Shown here one piece after another: positions 16,784 through 27,061 of a DNA stretch of 64,000 bases. Every line of letters begins with the position of its first letter. Within the stretch, counting starts at the first letter, position 1. The DNA is from Dechloromonas hankyongensis. Lineage in GTDB: Bacteria; Pseudomonadota; Gammaproteobacteria; Burkholderiales; Rhodocyclaceae. The stretch lies in contig NZ_JAKLTN010000001.1 of assembly GCF_022012295.1 (NCBI RefSeq), positions 124,001 to 188,000 on the forward strand. The letters are read 5' to 3'. Under the pieces are notes generated by a model. It made no database searches, was not told where the DNA came from, and was given only the letters and a program-made list of their open reading frames with translations. Both the position numbers and the translations under genes were made by a program.

Positions 16784-19700
16784 TCAGTGAGTCCGGTGCG
16801 ACTGGGTATAGCCGGCGACCAGATCAAGCAGCTCGGCTTCGTCGTAAGGCTTGCCGAGATAGTGGTTGGCCCCGATTTCCAGCGCGTAGTTGCGGTGCTT
16901 GTCGGCCGTCCGCGACGTGATCATGATCATCGGCAAGCCACGCAGGCGTTCGTCGGCGCGGATGTTGCGCACCAGATCAAAGCCGTCCATGCGCGGCATT
17001 TCGATGTCGGACAGGACCACGTCCGGCATCACGTCGATCAGTTGCTCCAGCGCATCGACGCCATCCTTGGCCAGGATCACCTGATAGCCTTCGCGCATCA
17101 GCAGGCGGCTGGTAATCTTGCGCACGGTCAGCGAATCGTCGACCACCATCACGGTGGGCAGGCTTTCCGTTTCGGAAACCGCCGGCTCCACCGCCACTGG
17201 AACGGTGGACTGCACGCTGACCACCGGCGAGCGGCTGGCCAGGGCGACCGGATTCAGGATCAGCACAACGCGGCCATCGCCGAGCACGGTGGCGCCGGCG
17301 ATACCGACCACCCGCGCCAGCTGCGCGCCGATATTCTTGACCACGACTTCCTGGTTGCCTTTCAGCTCATCGACCAGAACCGCTACGCGTTGGGAACCTG
17401 AACGCAGCAGCAGCACCCAGTATTGACGATGGGCTTCGGGCACCGCCTCGGCATCGCCGAGCAGATGCGGCAGAAAATGGAAGGGATAGCGATTGCCCTG
17501 CCAGTTGACCTCACTCTGCTCGCGAATGGCGGTCAGCCCCTTTTCCTTCATTTCCATGACCTGCTCGATCATGGTCGACGGCACCGCATACAGGTGGCTG
17601 CCGGCCCGCACAAGTAACGTCTGGGTCACCGCCAGGGTCAGCGGCAGATAGAGGCGGAAAGTCGTCCCCTTGCCGGCTTCGGACAGAATTTCGATACGGC
17701 CGCCGAGCTCGGACACTTCGGTCTTGACCACGTCCATACCGACGCCGCGGCCGGCCAGTTGGGTCAGTTCGGCCGCCGTCGAGAAACCGGGCTGGAAGAT
17801 GAAGTCGTACAAGCCGGCCTCATCGATCGGCTGTCCCGGCTGGAGCAGGCCCATGGCCTCGGCGCGGGCGCGGATACGCGCGCTGTCCAGCCCCTTGCCG
17901 TCATCGGACATGGCGAGAATGATTTCGTTGCCTTCCTGGGCCAGCTTGATGGTGATTTCACCGACCTCCGGCTTGCCGGCTGCCTGACGTTGCTCGCGCG
18001 TCTCGATACCGTGGGCGACGGCGTTGCGCAGCATGTGTTCGAGCGGCGCCAGCATCTTGTCGAGCACCGAACGATCGATATCGACCTGGCCCCCAACGAT
18101 GTCGAGGTTGGCACGCTTGCCCAGTTCCTTCGCCGTCTGGCGCACGATGCGGTAGAGCCGTTCGGTCTGGCTGGCGAAGGGCAGCATGCGCACGCCCATC
18201 AGCTCCTGCTGCAGGCTGCGGTTCAGGCGCGACTGGGCGAGAATGGCCGCATTGGCGTCGTCGAGGTTCTTGAGCAGGTTCTGCTGGACCGTCGCCACGT
18301 CGTTGACCGACTCGGCCATGAAGCGGGTCAGTTCCTGGAAGCGGGTGAAGCGGTCCAGTTCGAGCGGGTCGAAATCGACCTCACCGTCCGGGGTATGGGC
18401 GACCCGTGCCTGGATCTGCGTTTCGGCCTGGATTTCGATTTCCCGCAACTGGCGGCGCAGGCGAATGACGTTTTCCGTCAGTTCGAGCAGCGAGCCTTTC
18501 AGGCTGCGCATTTCGCCTTCGATCCGCGTCCGGGCAATGGACAATTCGCCGGCCTCGTTGACCAGCCGATCGACCAGGTCGGCACGCACCCGCAAGGTGG
18601 CGCGCTGGCCCGCGGCATCGCTTTCTGCTTCGCCTTCGGCTACCGCCGTCGGCTGTACGGCGACCGCTGCGGCGACCGGCACTTCGCCGGCTTCGGCCGG
18701 AACTGGCGTACCGACGGGCACCGCTTCATGCGGCCCTTCGCGCAGACGCTCGACCGCCTGGGCCAGCATGTCGCAGCCAGACTCGATTTCCTCGATAAAG
18801 GCTGGCGACGCCGAACCGGCGCGTATGGCCTCCTCGACCCGGGCTTCCAACATGTGCGTCGCTTCGCCGAGGTTCATCGCCCCGGCCATGCGGGCGCTGC
18901 CTTTGAAGGTGTGCAACAGGCGGGCGATACCGTGCGCCGCCGCCTGGCTCGCCGGATCGGCACGCCAGGCGCGCAGTTGCGTCGTCAGGTCGCGCGTCAG
19001 GTCAACCGCTTCTTCCAGGAAGATAGGCAGCAGTTGTTCGTCAAGCTCGTCCGTCAGATGCGGCAGCGCGGGCGCCGGAGTCGGCTGGGCAGCCGGTTCG
19101 GGCGTTGCCTCGGTCTCCGCCACGGCGCTGACGGTACCCGGCAGCTGGATGATCTCGGCGCTCGCCGGCTCGGCGATTTCCTCGAGCACCGGCGCGGGGT
19201 GGAAAACATCGCCCAGCGCGTCGATCAATTGCGCCTGCTCGCCCGGTTCCTCCTGACGAGCAAGCCCGTCGAACATGTCCTCGAGTGTGATGATGGTCTG
19301 GCGCACCGTCTCCAGGCCCTCGATGCTGGCCGGGTGGGCCGAGCCGTCCCGACGCAGCAGGGCATGCTCGAGCGCGATGGCCAGATGATGGATGGGCATC
19401 AGGCCGACCGTCGCCGCGATGCCGCCCAGCGTGTGCGCGGCGCGGGTCATGTCGAAAGTGGTGGGGCCGGCCGGATCGACCTCCAGGAGGCCATAGCTAT
19501 CGACTAGCGTCTGCAGGTGGCCGCGCGCCTCTTCGCGGAAAATGTCGTATAGCGTCGGCGAGGCCGTCACGGTCGGCGGCAAGTCCGCCGCGACGACTTC
19601 CTCGGCGACTTCTGTAGCCGGTTCTGCAAGGACTTCTGCTGGCACCTCCTCAACGACCGCTTCTTCAACGACCTCTTGGCGCGGCTCCTCGGCCAATCCC

Positions 19701-22513
19701 GGCAATTCGGTGAGTTCCAGTTCTTCGCACACCGGGGCCTGCTCGGTGCTTGCCTCCGGCACGGCTTCGCCCACAACGGCCTCGTCCTGTGCCGGCGCAA
19801 AGTCGGGGAAGGAAATTTCAAATCCATCGATCGGCGACGGCGTTGCCGCCGGCTCGTCCGGCAGCGCGGGCTCCAGCAACAAGTCGTCGCCAGCCACTTC
19901 GGCCACTGCCGGCGCTTCTATGGACAGATCGGATAGATCGAACAGCGGCTCGGCTACCGAAATGGCCTTCTCGGTTGCCGGCTCGACAGCCTCAAACGCC
20001 TCGACAACAGGCTCGATGGCAGACTCGGCAATGGCTGCAACGGCGAGTGCCGGCTCCGCGGCAACGGCGGCCGGTGCGGCCAGCGGTTCGGCCCCGCGCA
20101 GGCGGCCGGCCAGGGCCACCACGGCCGAGGCATCGGGCGCCCGCCCTTGGCCGCTGGCCAGATGAAGCACCCAGGCTGAGAACAGGGCGTGCTCTTCCTC
20201 GATCATCTGCATCAGATCCGGGGTCGCCCATTGATCCTGACGCAACCACAGATTGAGCGTCTGTTCGAGCTCCCAGGCCGCTTCGCCCAGATCATTCAAG
20301 CCGACCATTCGGCCGCTGCCCTTCAGGGTGTGGGTATTGCGGCGTATCGTCGTCAACGCCTCGACGTTGTGCGGGTCGGCAACCAGCGCCGCCTTCTGCT
20401 CGCCCATGGTGGCCAGCACTTCCTCGGCTTCCTCGAGGAAGATGGACAGCAGTTCGGCGTCGATCTCCTCATGGCTCGACTCGGCCAGCTGCTGGGTTTC
20501 GGCCGACGGTTGCAGCAGTTCCGGCTCCTGCGGCTTGAGCGCCGCCAGCGCGGCATCGACCTGCCCACTGCCCAGATCGCCGGTCTTCAGCGCTTCCAGG
20601 GCAGCCTTGGCGCTTTCGCCGAGTTCGTGATTGGCGACCAAATCGGCATCCTGCTGGATGGCCTTGAGGTTTTGCTTGAGTTCTTCCTGCAGGCGCTCGT
20701 CCTGCGGCGCCTCCTTCAGCGCTTCGACCAGGGCCTGGGTATCGCGCGCCTGGCGGGCCAGTTCGGATTCAACGCTGACCGTCGGCTCGGGCGCCGCCAG
20801 TTCTTCGTCATCCTCTTCCGGCGCTGCGGTCTCGCCCTGCAGGCGCGCCACGAAGGCATCGAAATCGGTTTCGCCGCTGGGCAGGGCATCGACGAAGAAA
20901 CCCAGCGTCGACAGCTGACCGGCGACATTCTCGAAATCCTCCGCCGCGTGCGCCGAACCGGGCGCGGCCAGGGCATGTATCTGCGCGACACAGGCCGTCA
21001 CGCTGGCTGCGGCGCTGAGGTGACCGAGCATGGCCAGGGCACCGGCCGTCTGCTTGAGCGGACCGTCGAGGAGCGCCAGATCGTGTTCGCCGGACGGGTC
21101 ACGGAAGAAGGCGTCGAGCGCCTGCTCGACCTGGGCCAGATTGTTCTGGATTTCGCGGGCGACCTGGCTGATCAGCAGTTTTTCCTGGGCCCGCCGCGTC
21201 ATTTCGTCGAGCACGGGCATCGCCGCATCGGCCGCCGGCTTGCCGGCAATACAGGCATACAGGCGGGCCACCATCAGGTCCACCTGCTGGGCAAAATCGG
21301 TCCCCAGACGCTTGAAGCTCTCCTGCGCGTTCTGCAGCAGCAGGATGGCAGTCGCCACTTCCATGGCCACCGTATCGCCGAATCGGGAAACATCCTCGGT
21401 GAGCCAGTTGGCCACCGCGCCCAGGCCCTGCCCGAGGCGCTTGAGATCGGTCTGGCCGATCTCTTCGGTCAGCGCCGCGACGGCGCGGGCCTGCTCGCCG
21501 AAGGCCGGCAGGCCGGCCGTGCTGCCGGAAGAACAGACCCGGTTCCACTGCTCTTCGACGGCAGTCAGGATTTCGCGCAGGCGGCGCAATACTGCATCCT
21601 GCGGCTGGAGGCCGGCGGCCGCATCCGGCGCCGGCAACTGGGACGGCAGGCCGAAGGTGGATTGCACCGCGGATACCACGCCGCCAGCATCCCCCGTCGC
21701 CTGGGCCACGTGATAGAGGGCCTCGCGCATCAGGCGCTCGGCCAGACTGTTCGAGCCTTCGAGCAGACGGCGGATTTGCTGATCGATACGGGCACTGACC
21801 TGACGCACCGAACCGTCGGTATTGACGGCCGGATCCTTCAGGGCTTCGATGAAGGCCAGCGCCGTCCACCAGAAGGAACGCGCCGCCTGGGTTTCCTGAG
21901 TGGCCTCGATATTGGTCAGGGCGTCCATCATCAACTGGCGCCCGGCTTCGGCCTGGTCCGGCTTAGTCAGCCAGCTGAGCAGGCCCTTCTGATAGCGGCT
22001 GCGCTCGGTCTTCAACACCTGGCGCAAATCATCCGGCGTCAGTTTGGGCGTCGCGGCCAGCCGCTTGGGCGGACGCAGCGAGAGATCGGGGAAGAACAGA
22101 TCGCTGGCCCGCGCCGTCGGAATGCCGCGCGCCTGCGCCAGGCCCAGATAGACCGGCAACAAGCGCAGCGGCTGGTTCGGCTCGCCGGCCATCAACTCGT
22201 CGAGATAGGTACGGATACCGGCCATCGCCTGACGAACCGCGGCCACCACCGGCTCGTCCACCGTCCGGCTGCCATTCTCGAGGGCATCAAGCAGGCTTTC
22301 CAGCGACTCGGTGACCTGCGTCAAGCCATCCAGGCCAATGATGGACAGGGCGCCGTGCACCTGGTGCACGTGCGTGCGGCAGAACTTGAGCCGGGTGACA
22401 TCGGTTTCGGCAACGTACTGGCCGAAGGCCTCTTCCGCACGTTCCAGCGCCAGATCAATTTCACCCTTGACCCAGGTGAGGGGACCCAAATCGAATTCAG
22501 TTGCCGCGTTCAT
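16784..22513 (-). CDS. chpA: Hybrid CheA-type histidine kinase of the twitching pathway (ChpA/PilL)
   Basis: A very large (1909 residues) chemosensory kinase, last gene of pilG–pilH–pilI–pilJ–chpA. Phosphotransfer sites are visible near residue 48 (VHQVHGALSIIG), 727 (HTLKGSGRMVG), 1026 (AHTLGGIAATVG) and 1200 (LHTFKGSARMAG). An acidic, Ala/Pro/Glu-rich linker of about 200 residues lies between the second and third. Then come a CheA dimerisation region (LRVRADLVDRLVNEAGELS), a HATPase with HMLRNAVAHGIE, DDGKGLD and GRGVGMDVV, a CheW-like domain, and a C-terminal receiver (VMVVDDSLTVRK, DVVLSDIEMPRMDGFDL). It phosphorylates PilG/PilH to steer pilus extension and retraction and, in Pseudomonas, cAMP output. 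Confidence 0.93.
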   Translation of the reverse strand: MNAATEFDLGPLTWVKGEIDLALERAEEAFGQYVAETDVTRLKFCRTHVHQVHGALSIIGLDGLTQVTESLESLLDALENGSRTVDEPVVAAVRQAMAGIRTYLDELMAGEPNQPLRLLPVYLGLAQARGIPTARASDLFFPDLSLRPPKRLAATPKLTPDDLRQVLKTERSRYQKGLLSWLTKPDQAEAGRQLMMDALTNIEATQETQAARSFWWTALAFIEALKDPAVNTDGSVRQVSARIDQQIRRLLEGSNSLAERLMREALYHVAQATGDAGGVVSAVQSTFGLPSQLPAPDAAAGLQPQDAVLRRLREILTAVEEQWNRVCSSGSTAGLPAFGEQARAVAALTEEIGQTDLKRLGQGLGAVANWLTEDVSRFGDTVAMEVATAILLLQNAQESFKRLGTDFAQQVDLMVARLYACIAGKPAADAAMPVLDEMTRRAQEKLLISQVAREIQNNLAQVEQALDAFFRDPSGEHDLALLDGPLKQTAGALAMLGHLSAAASVTACVAQIHALAAPGSAHAAEDFENVAGQLSTLGFFVDALPSGETDFDAFVARLQGETAAPEEDDEELAAPEPTVSVESELARQARDTQALVEALKEAPQDERLQEELKQNLKAIQQDADLVANHELGESAKAALEALKTGDLGSGQVDAALAALKPQEPELLQPSAETQQLAESSHEEIDAELLSIFLEEAEEVLATMGEQKAALVADPHNVEALTTIRRNTHTLKGSGRMVGLNDLGEAAWELEQTLNLWLRQDQWATPDLMQMIEEEHALFSAWVLHLASGQGRAPDASAVVALAGRLRGAEPLAAPAAVAAEPALAVAAIAESAIEPVVEAFEAVEPATEKAISVAEPLFDLSDLSIEAPAVAEVAGDDLLLEPALPDEPAATPSPIDGFEISFPDFAPAQDEAVVGEAVPEASTEQAPVCEELELTELPGLAEEPRQEVVEEAVVEEVPAEVLAEPATEVAEEVVAADLPPTVTASPTLYDIFREEARGHLQTLVDSYGLLEVDPAGPTTFDMTRAAHTLGGIAATVGLMPIHHLAIALEHALLRRDGSAHPASIEGLETVRQTIITLEDMFDGLARQEEPGEQAQLIDALGDVFHPAPVLEEIAEPASAEIIQLPGTVSAVAETEATPEPAAQPTPAPALPHLTDELDEQLLPIFLEEAVDLTRDLTTQLRAWRADPASQAAAHGIARLLHTFKGSARMAGAMNLGEATHMLEARVEEAIRAGSASPAFIEEIESGCDMLAQAVERLREGPHEAVPVGTPVPAEAGEVPVAAAVAVQPTAVAEGEAESDAAGQRATLRVRADLVDRLVNEAGELSIARTRIEGEMRSLKGSLLELTENVIRLRRQLREIEIQAETQIQARVAHTPDGEVDFDPLELDRFTRFQELTRFMAESVNDVATVQQNLLKNLDDANAAILAQSRLNRSLQQELMGVRMLPFASQTERLYRIVRQTAKELGKRANLDIVGGQVDIDRSVLDKMLAPLEHMLRNAVAHGIETREQRQAAGKPEVGEITIKLAQEGNEIILAMSDDGKGLDSARIRARAEAMGLLQPGQPIDEAGLYDFIFQPGFSTAAELTQLAGRGVGMDVVKTEVSELGGRIEILSEAGKGTTFRLYLPLTLAVTQTLLVRAGSHLYAVPSTMIEQVMEMKEKGLTAIREQSEVNWQGNRYPFHFLPHLLGDAEAVPEAHRQYWVLLLRSGSQRVAVLVDELKGNQEVVVKNIGAQLARVVGIAGATVLGDGRVVLILNPVALASRSPVVSVQSTVPVAVEPAVSETESLPTVMVVDDSLTVRKITSRLLMREGYQVILAKDGVDALEQLIDVMPDVVLSDIEMPRMDGFDLVRNIRADERLRGLPMIMITSRTADKHRNYALEIGANHYLGKPYDEAELLDLVAGYTQSHRTH

Positions 22514-22535
22514 AGTCTCTCGTGATCGATGTGCG

Positions 22536-24650
22536 TCAATCAACCTTGAAGCCGGCGACGGAACCCTTGAGTTCGGAAGCCAGTGCGGTCAGTTCATCGA
22601 CGGCCTCGGCCGTACGCTGCGTACCGGCCGTGGTTTGTTCGGTGACGTTCAGGATGTCCTGCATCAGACGCGCCACCTGGCTGGCGGAGTCGGCTTGGCT
22701 CTGCGTCGAGCTGGAAATGTCCTGAATCAGGTCAGCCAGATCGCGCGACACTTGGCCGATTTCGGACAGCGCCTGACCGGCGGCGTCGGACAGCTTCGCC
22801 CCCTCGACCACCCCGCGCGTCGATTGTTCCATGGCTGACACCGCATCCTGGGTGTCAGTCTGAATGGTCTTCACAATCGCCGCAATCTGCTTGGTCGCTT
22901 CGGCCGAACGTTCGGCCAGTCGCTGCACTTCCTCGGCAACCACCGTGAAGCCGCGGCCCGCGTCGCCGGCAGAAGCCGCCTGGATGGCCGCGTTCAAGGC
23001 CAGAACGTTGGTCTGTTCGGTAATGTCCGAAATCAGTTCCACGATTTCACCGATCTCCTGCGAGCTTTCGCCGAGACGCTTGATCCGCTTCGAGGTTTCC
23101 TGGATCTGGTTGCGGATTTCGTTCATGCCCTTGATCGAGTCTTCCACGGCCTGCGTACCCTTTTCGGCGGCCATCAGCGACTGGCGGGCAACCTGGGCGG
23201 ACTGCGTGGCATTGCTCGACACCTCCGTCATCGAACGGGCCATTTCCAGCGCCGACTCGCCGGCTTCCTTAATCTCGACCGACTGCCGTTCGGCAGCGTC
23301 GAGCAGTTGCGCCGAGTTCAGGCGGGCGATTTCGGTGGCGGCAGTCACGCGGTTCGCCGCATCGTTGATCCGGCCGACCAGCACGCGCAGTTCTTCAATC
23401 GTGTAGTTGATCGAGTCGGCGATGGCGCCGGTAATGTTTTCGCTCACCGTGGCGGTCACGGTCAGGTCGCCGTCGGCTAGATCGCCGAGTTCGTTCATCA
23501 GGCGCAGAATGGCGTCCTGGTTGTCGCGGTTGGTCTGGTCCGAAGCCTGGCGCTGCTGTTCGGCGGCGGCCGCACGGCGCTCGGTATCGTCGAGGTAGAT
23601 CTTGGCGAGCAGGGCCAGCGTTGCCACGGCGGCCACAGTCAGGAGAACCAGGAAGACGATATACAGGCCGCGCCCCGCAGCGCCTTCCTGATAGCCCTGC
23701 ACCAGGTTGTCGGTAGCCTTCAGCAGGTCTTCGCTGCCGCGGAAAATGCGCGAACCGGCCTGCTTGGAGAGGACCAGCGGCTGCATGTTGCCGAGAATGC
23801 TGGCAATGGCGCCCTGGTATTCCTTGAAGGCGGCGTCCAGTTCTTCCAGCTTGCCGCGCATGTCGGAATCGCCGCCGCCCTTGCCCAGGCCGGCCAGGAT
23901 GTCGCGGAAGGCATTGGTATCCTTGCCGAGCAGGAAGGCGACTTCCGGGTTGATTTCGTCGCCGACGAGCAGGGCCGAAGCGTTCTTGGCGATCCGCTGC
24001 GTCAACATCACCAGCTGGTTGGCGTTGGCGATATCGCGTGAGCTGGCGCCGGACTGCAGCTTCAGGGTGGCGATCTGCTCGGTCAGTTCGAGCATGGCAG
24101 CGTTGTTGTTGTCGATGGTGGCGACGTTCTTGCCCAGCGCGATCAGGTTCTTTTCCTGGCCGATCACCGTTTCGGCGTTCTTGTCGGTCGGTTCCCACAG
24201 CTTGGTCAACTCGTCGAGCTGCGGGCGTACGCCGTCGGGCGAGGCCGGCACGCCGACGCCACCGACTTCGCCGCCGTTGGCCAGGGTGTCGAGCAGCTTG
24301 CCGAAGGTTTCGCGGGAATCCTTCAACTGGGCGAAGGCCACGGCGTTACCCTGCAGGGCGAGCGACGATGCCTTGGCCAGTCGTTGCGAGAGCATGCGCA
24401 TTTCGCCGGAGGCTGCGACGTAGGCCGTGTTGTGGGCCGATTCGCGGTTGTCGCGGAAGACGAGGATGGCGATCAGCAACAGCAGCAGCACGAAGATGCC
24501 GCCCAACGTCTTCATCTGCTGGACGACGGGCTGCCCGGCGAGGAAAGCCGGCAGCGGCATTTTCGCCGGCATCATCTCGGCCGAAACGGTCATCGGCGCA
24601 CCGGCATTGCCGGCGGCGCCCATCTTGGGAAACTTGAAGCCAAAAGCCAT
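22536..24650 (-). CDS. pilJ: Type IV pilus chemoreceptor PilJ
   Basis: A 704-residue methyl-accepting chemotaxis protein. A 46-residue cytoplasmic N-terminus precedes a first membrane helix (about residues 48–66, [16 protein letters not shown]). A periplasmic region follows with two PilJ-type helical modules ([20 protein letters not shown] and [19 protein letters not shown]). A second helix lies about residues 328–352. After a HAMP-like stretch comes the signalling hairpin with [20 protein letters not shown]-type sequence and [20 protein letters not shown] strong GGAGGAG precedes the start. It lies 39 bases after pilI and 22 bases before chpA, and receives surface or pilin signals for ChpA. 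Confidence 0.95.
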   Translation of the reverse strand: MAFGFKFPKMGAAGNAGAPMTVSAEMMPAKMPLPAFLAGQPVVQQMKTLGGIFVLLLLLIAILVFRDNRESAHNTAYVAASGEMRMLSQRLAKASSLALQGNAVAFAQLKDSRETFGKLLDTLANGGEVGGVGVPASPDGVRPQLDELTKLWEPTDKNAETVIGQEKNLIALGKNVATIDNNNAAMLELTEQIATLKLQSGASSRDIANANQLVMLTQRIAKNASALLVGDEINPEVAFLLGKDTNAFRDILAGLGKGGGDSDMRGKLEELDAAFKEYQGAIASILGNMQPLVLSKQAGSRIFRGSEDLLKATDNLVQGYQEGAAGRGLYIVFLVLLTVAAVATLALLAKIYLDDTERRAAAAEQQRQASDQTNRDNQDAILRLMNELGDLADGDLTVTATVSENITGAIADSINYTIEELRVLVGRINDAANRVTAATEIARLNSAQLLDAAERQSVEIKEAGESALEMARSMTEVSSNATQSAQVARQSLMAAEKGTQAVEDSIKGMNEIRNQIQETSKRIKRLGESSQEIGEIVELISDITEQTNVLALNAAIQAASAGDAGRGFTVVAEEVQRLAERSAEATKQIAAIVKTIQTDTQDAVSAMEQSTRGVVEGAKLSDAAGQALSEIGQVSRDLADLIQDISSSTQSQADSASQVARLMQDILNVTEQTTAGTQRTAEAVDELTALASELKGSVAGFKVD

Positions 24651-24689
24651 GGAACTCCTCCACTAGGGGGGTGGGGCTAAGACCCTCTG

Positions 24690-25202
24690 TCAGACCCCGA
24701 TACTCATGAAATCATGATCGGCCAGCAATTCACGGACCGACAATTTGCGCCAGATTTTTCCATGCGTATCGGCAAAACGCTGTTGCCCCCAGGCCGGCAT
24801 CGCTGCATCGGACGGCTCGGGCGTAAAGTCTTCAGGATTTTTAAGACCCAGCATACGCGACACCAGCAGCGCCGCGTTGATGCCGTAGCGCGCGCCAACC
24901 AGCAGCAAACGGGCGTTGGCATTCTGGACGATAGGCTGGCCGCCACGGAACACCGAGAAATCGCTGACCGCGTGCAGGTTGCCGCGGATGTTCGAAATGC
25001 CGACGAACCACGGGCGGGTCAATGGAACGGGGGTCAGTTGCGACGCCTGGACGATCTCGCCGCCATCGGACAGATCGACCAGCCAGGCCTCGCCGCCTGC
25101 CTCGATCCCAAGCCAGGATGCGGCGCCCTTGCCCTTGGCCGCCTGACTCAAGCGCGTCGCCAGGTATTCCTGGAAATCGCGAAGACTGGTCTTCCGGGCC
25201 AT
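24690..25202 (-). CDS. pilI: CheW-like coupling protein PilI
   Basis: A 170-residue CheW-domain protein joining PilJ to ChpA. It has a short PilI-type N-terminal extension (SLRDFQEYLATRLSQAAKG) before the CheW core (ASWLGIEAGGEAWLVDLSDG, TRPWFVGISNIRGNLHAVSD, LLVGARYGINAALLVSRMLG). The NIRGN loop, the receptor/kinase contact in CheW, is intact. It sits between pilH and pilJ in the canonical order, four bases after the pilH stop. Confidence 0.93.
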   Translation of the reverse strand: MARKTSLRDFQEYLATRLSQAAKGKGAASWLGIEAGGEAWLVDLSDGGEIVQASQLTPVPLTRPWFVGISNIRGNLHAVSDFSVFRGGQPIVQNANARLLLVGARYGINAALLVSRMLGLKNPEDFTPEPSDAAMPAWGQQRFADTHGKIWRKLSVRELLADHDFMSIGV

Positions 25203-25206
25203 CGGG

Positions 25207-25572
25207 CTATGGCAACGCAGCGATGCGTTGCAACAGCTCTTCCGGATTCAGCGGCTTGACGAGGTAATCGATCGCCCCCTGCCGCAAGCCCCAGATCTTG
25301 TCGGTCTCCTGCCCCTTGGAGGTGCAGACGATGATGGGAATGCCCTTGGTGTCGTCGTCGCGGGTCAGGGTGCGGGTCGCCTGGTAGCCGTTCAGGCCGG
25401 GCATCACGACATCCATCAGGATCAGGTCCGGCTTGGTGGCCTTGGCCTTGGCGATCCCTTCTTCGCCGTTTTCTGCGGTAGTGACCTGATAACCGGCCTT
25501 GGTCAGCAGATCGACCGTAAAAAAGCGCTCGGTAGGCGAGTCATCGACAACGAGAATATTCTTGACGGGCAT
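25207..25572 (-). CDS. pilH: Response regulator PilH
   Basis: A 121-residue single receiver domain. Acidic pocket residues are in ILVVDDSPTERFF, the phosphoryl-acceptor Asp in DLILMDVVMPGLNGYQATR, the switch Thr/Ser in PIIVCTSKGQETDK and the conserved Lys in DYLVKPLNPEELL. PilH-type proteins are associated with pilus retraction through PilT. It has no output domain, and the next gene in the same operon is the coupling protein. Confidence 0.93.
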   Translation of the reverse strand: MPVKNILVVDDSPTERFFTVDLLTKAGYQVTTAENGEEGIAKAKATKPDLILMDVVMPGLNGYQATRTLTRDDDTKGIPIIVCTSKGQETDKIWGLRQGAIDYLVKPLNPEELLQRIAALP

Positions 25573-25594
25573 TTCTTCTTCCTGAGCTACGTAT

Positions 25595-26005
25595 CTACGA
25601 ATTAGCTGCTGCTTCGGGCGGCAGCGCGAAGGTGGCCACCGTCTGCAACAGACTGTCTTTGGTGAATGGTTTGGTGAGGTACTGGTCGGAGCCGACCATG
25701 CGGCCGCGGGCGCGGTCGAACAGGCCGTCCTTGGACGACAGCATGATCACCGGGGTGGCCTTGAAGCGGGCATTTTTCTTGATCAGCGAACAGGTCTGGT
25801 AGCCATCGAGGCGCGGCATCATGATGTCGCAGAAGATTACGCTGGGCTGGTGGTCGGCGATCTTGGCCAGGGCATCGAACCCGTCTTCGGCCAGCACGAC
25901 CTGGCAGCCGGCCTGGACGAGAAATATCTCGGCGCTGCGCCGTATCGTGTTGCTGTCGTCAATTACCATGACCTTGACGCCACGCAGTCTCGACAAATCA
26001 GTCAA
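25595..26005 (-). CDS. pilG: Response regulator PilG
   Basis: A 136-residue single receiver domain that begins the chemosensory operon. It has KVMVIDDSNTIRRSAE, the acceptor Asp in SVIFCDIMMPRLDGYQTC, VIMLSSKDGLFDRARGRMVG and YLTKPFTKDSLL, a close match to PilG. In Pseudomonas PilG promotes pilus extension and feeds adenylate cyclase. Translation appears to start at TTG: an AGGGG ribosome site lies ten bases upstream, and no ATG precedes the conserved core nearby. Twenty-two bases separate it from pilH. Confidence 0.93.
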   Translation of the reverse strand: MTDLSRLRGVKVMVIDDSNTIRRSAEIFLVQAGCQVVLAEDGFDALAKIADHQPSVIFCDIMMPRLDGYQTCSLIKKNARFKATPVIMLSSKDGLFDRARGRMVGSDQYLTKPFTKDSLLQTVATFALPPEAAANS

Positions 26006-26053
26006 TTTACCAGTCCCCTCGGCCTTTCGATAAGGCGCTGTAAGTATCGTTGC

Positions 26054-26059
26054 ATCATA
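26054..26059 (-). promoter_or_regulatory. Possible -10 of the pilG–chpA operon
   Basis: TATGAT on the minus strand, about 50 bases ahead of the pilG start. The best -35 candidate, TTGATT, is 19 bases further upstream, so spacing is long and the call is tentative. The 192-base region divergent to thiD shows no riboswitch-like motif. Confidence 0.3.
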
Positions 26060-26197
26060 CTACGGAAGTATTGACGCTAATCAAACGCGACAACACTGTC
26101 ACAGCAATCCGCGGACGGCTTCGGCAAGCACCGGATTCGGATAAAATCGGGGCCATCTTACCCAATTCCCTTCGCGCCCGCCAAGGCGCGAACATCG

Positions 26198-27061
26198 ATG
26201 ACCACCACTCCCGTTCATCCCCCCTGCCCGCCGCTGGTTCTCGTCTTTGCGGCCAGCGACCCGTCATCGGGTGCCGGCATCCAGGCCGACCTGCTGACCC
26301 TGGCCAGCCTCGGCTGCCACCCGCTGACGGCGCTGACCGCCGTGACCGTGCAGGACACCGTCGGCGTGCAGAGCGTGCAGCCGCTGGCCGCCGAACTGGT
26401 CGAGCAGCAGGCGCGCGCCATCCTCGAGGACATGCCGGTGGCCGCCTTCAAGGTTGGCGTCCTGGGCAGCGTCGAAAACGTGCTGGCAGTCGCCGAGATC
26501 GTTGCCGACTACCCGGACATTCCGCTCATCCTCGACCCGGTGCTCGCTTCCGGACGCGGCGACGAGCTGTCGGGCGAGGAAATCATTTCTGCCATCCGCG
26601 AAATGCTGCTGCCGCAAACGACGCTGATCACGCCGAACACGCCGGAAGCCCGGCGACTGGCGGAAAGCGACGAGGACGAAAGCGAGCCGTCAGCCGACGT
26701 CTGCGCCCAGCGCCTGATCGAGATGGGCGCCCAATATGTGTTGATCACCGGCACGCACGAAAATACGCCGCAGGTGGTCAACACGCTTTACGGCGCCGAC
26801 GGTGTGATCCGCCACGACCACTGGGAACGCCTGCCCGGCAGTTACCATGGCTCGGGCTGCACGCTGGCTTCGGCCATCACCGGCTGCATCGCTGGCGGCG
26901 CCAGTGTCGAGGACGCCGTGCGAGATGCCCAGGACTACACCTGGCAAACCCTGAAGAATGGTTTTCGCGCCGGCATGGGGCAGTTCATCCCGGATCGCTT
27001 TTTCTGGGCTCGTGGCGACGACGAAGACGACGCGGACAAGAAGGACGATGAGCAAAAATAG
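26198..27061 (+). CDS. thiD: Hydroxymethylpyrimidine/phosphomethylpyrimidine kinase
   Basis: A 287-residue ribokinase-superfamily enzyme that phosphorylates HMP and HMP-P for thiamine synthesis. It has the substrate-site opening [56 protein letters not shown] and the ATP/anion hole [14 protein letters not shown]. The C-terminus carries an extra Asp/Glu/Lys tail ([14 protein letters not shown]) beyond the E. coli length. It overlaps thiE by 14 bases. Unlike thiC, no TPP riboswitch is seen ahead of it. Confidence 0.95.
   Translation: MTTTPVHPPCPPLVLVFAASDPSSGAGIQADLLTLASLGCHPLTALTAVTVQDTVGVQSVQPLAAELVEQQARAILEDMPVAAFKVGVLGSVENVLAVAEIVADYPDIPLILDPVLASGRGDELSGEEIISAIREMLLPQTTLITPNTPEARRLAESDEDESEPSADVCAQRLIEMGAQYVLITGTHENTPQVVNTLYGADGVIRHDHWERLPGSYHGSGCTLASAITGCIAGGASVEDAVRDAQDYTWQTLKNGFRAGMGQFIPDRFFWARGDDEDDADKKDDEQK

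Noticed and set aside
20189-22525. Long open frame antisense to chpA
   Set aside because: High-GC shadow of the codon periodicity of chpA. It lacks domain motifs and a ribosome site. The same applies to long antisense frames over pilTU (5805–8045), the Cache/CheW gene (32692–35214) and thiC (45552–47513).
26006-26197. TPP riboswitch ahead of thiD
   Set aside because: None of the conserved THI blocks seen ahead of thiC occur here.
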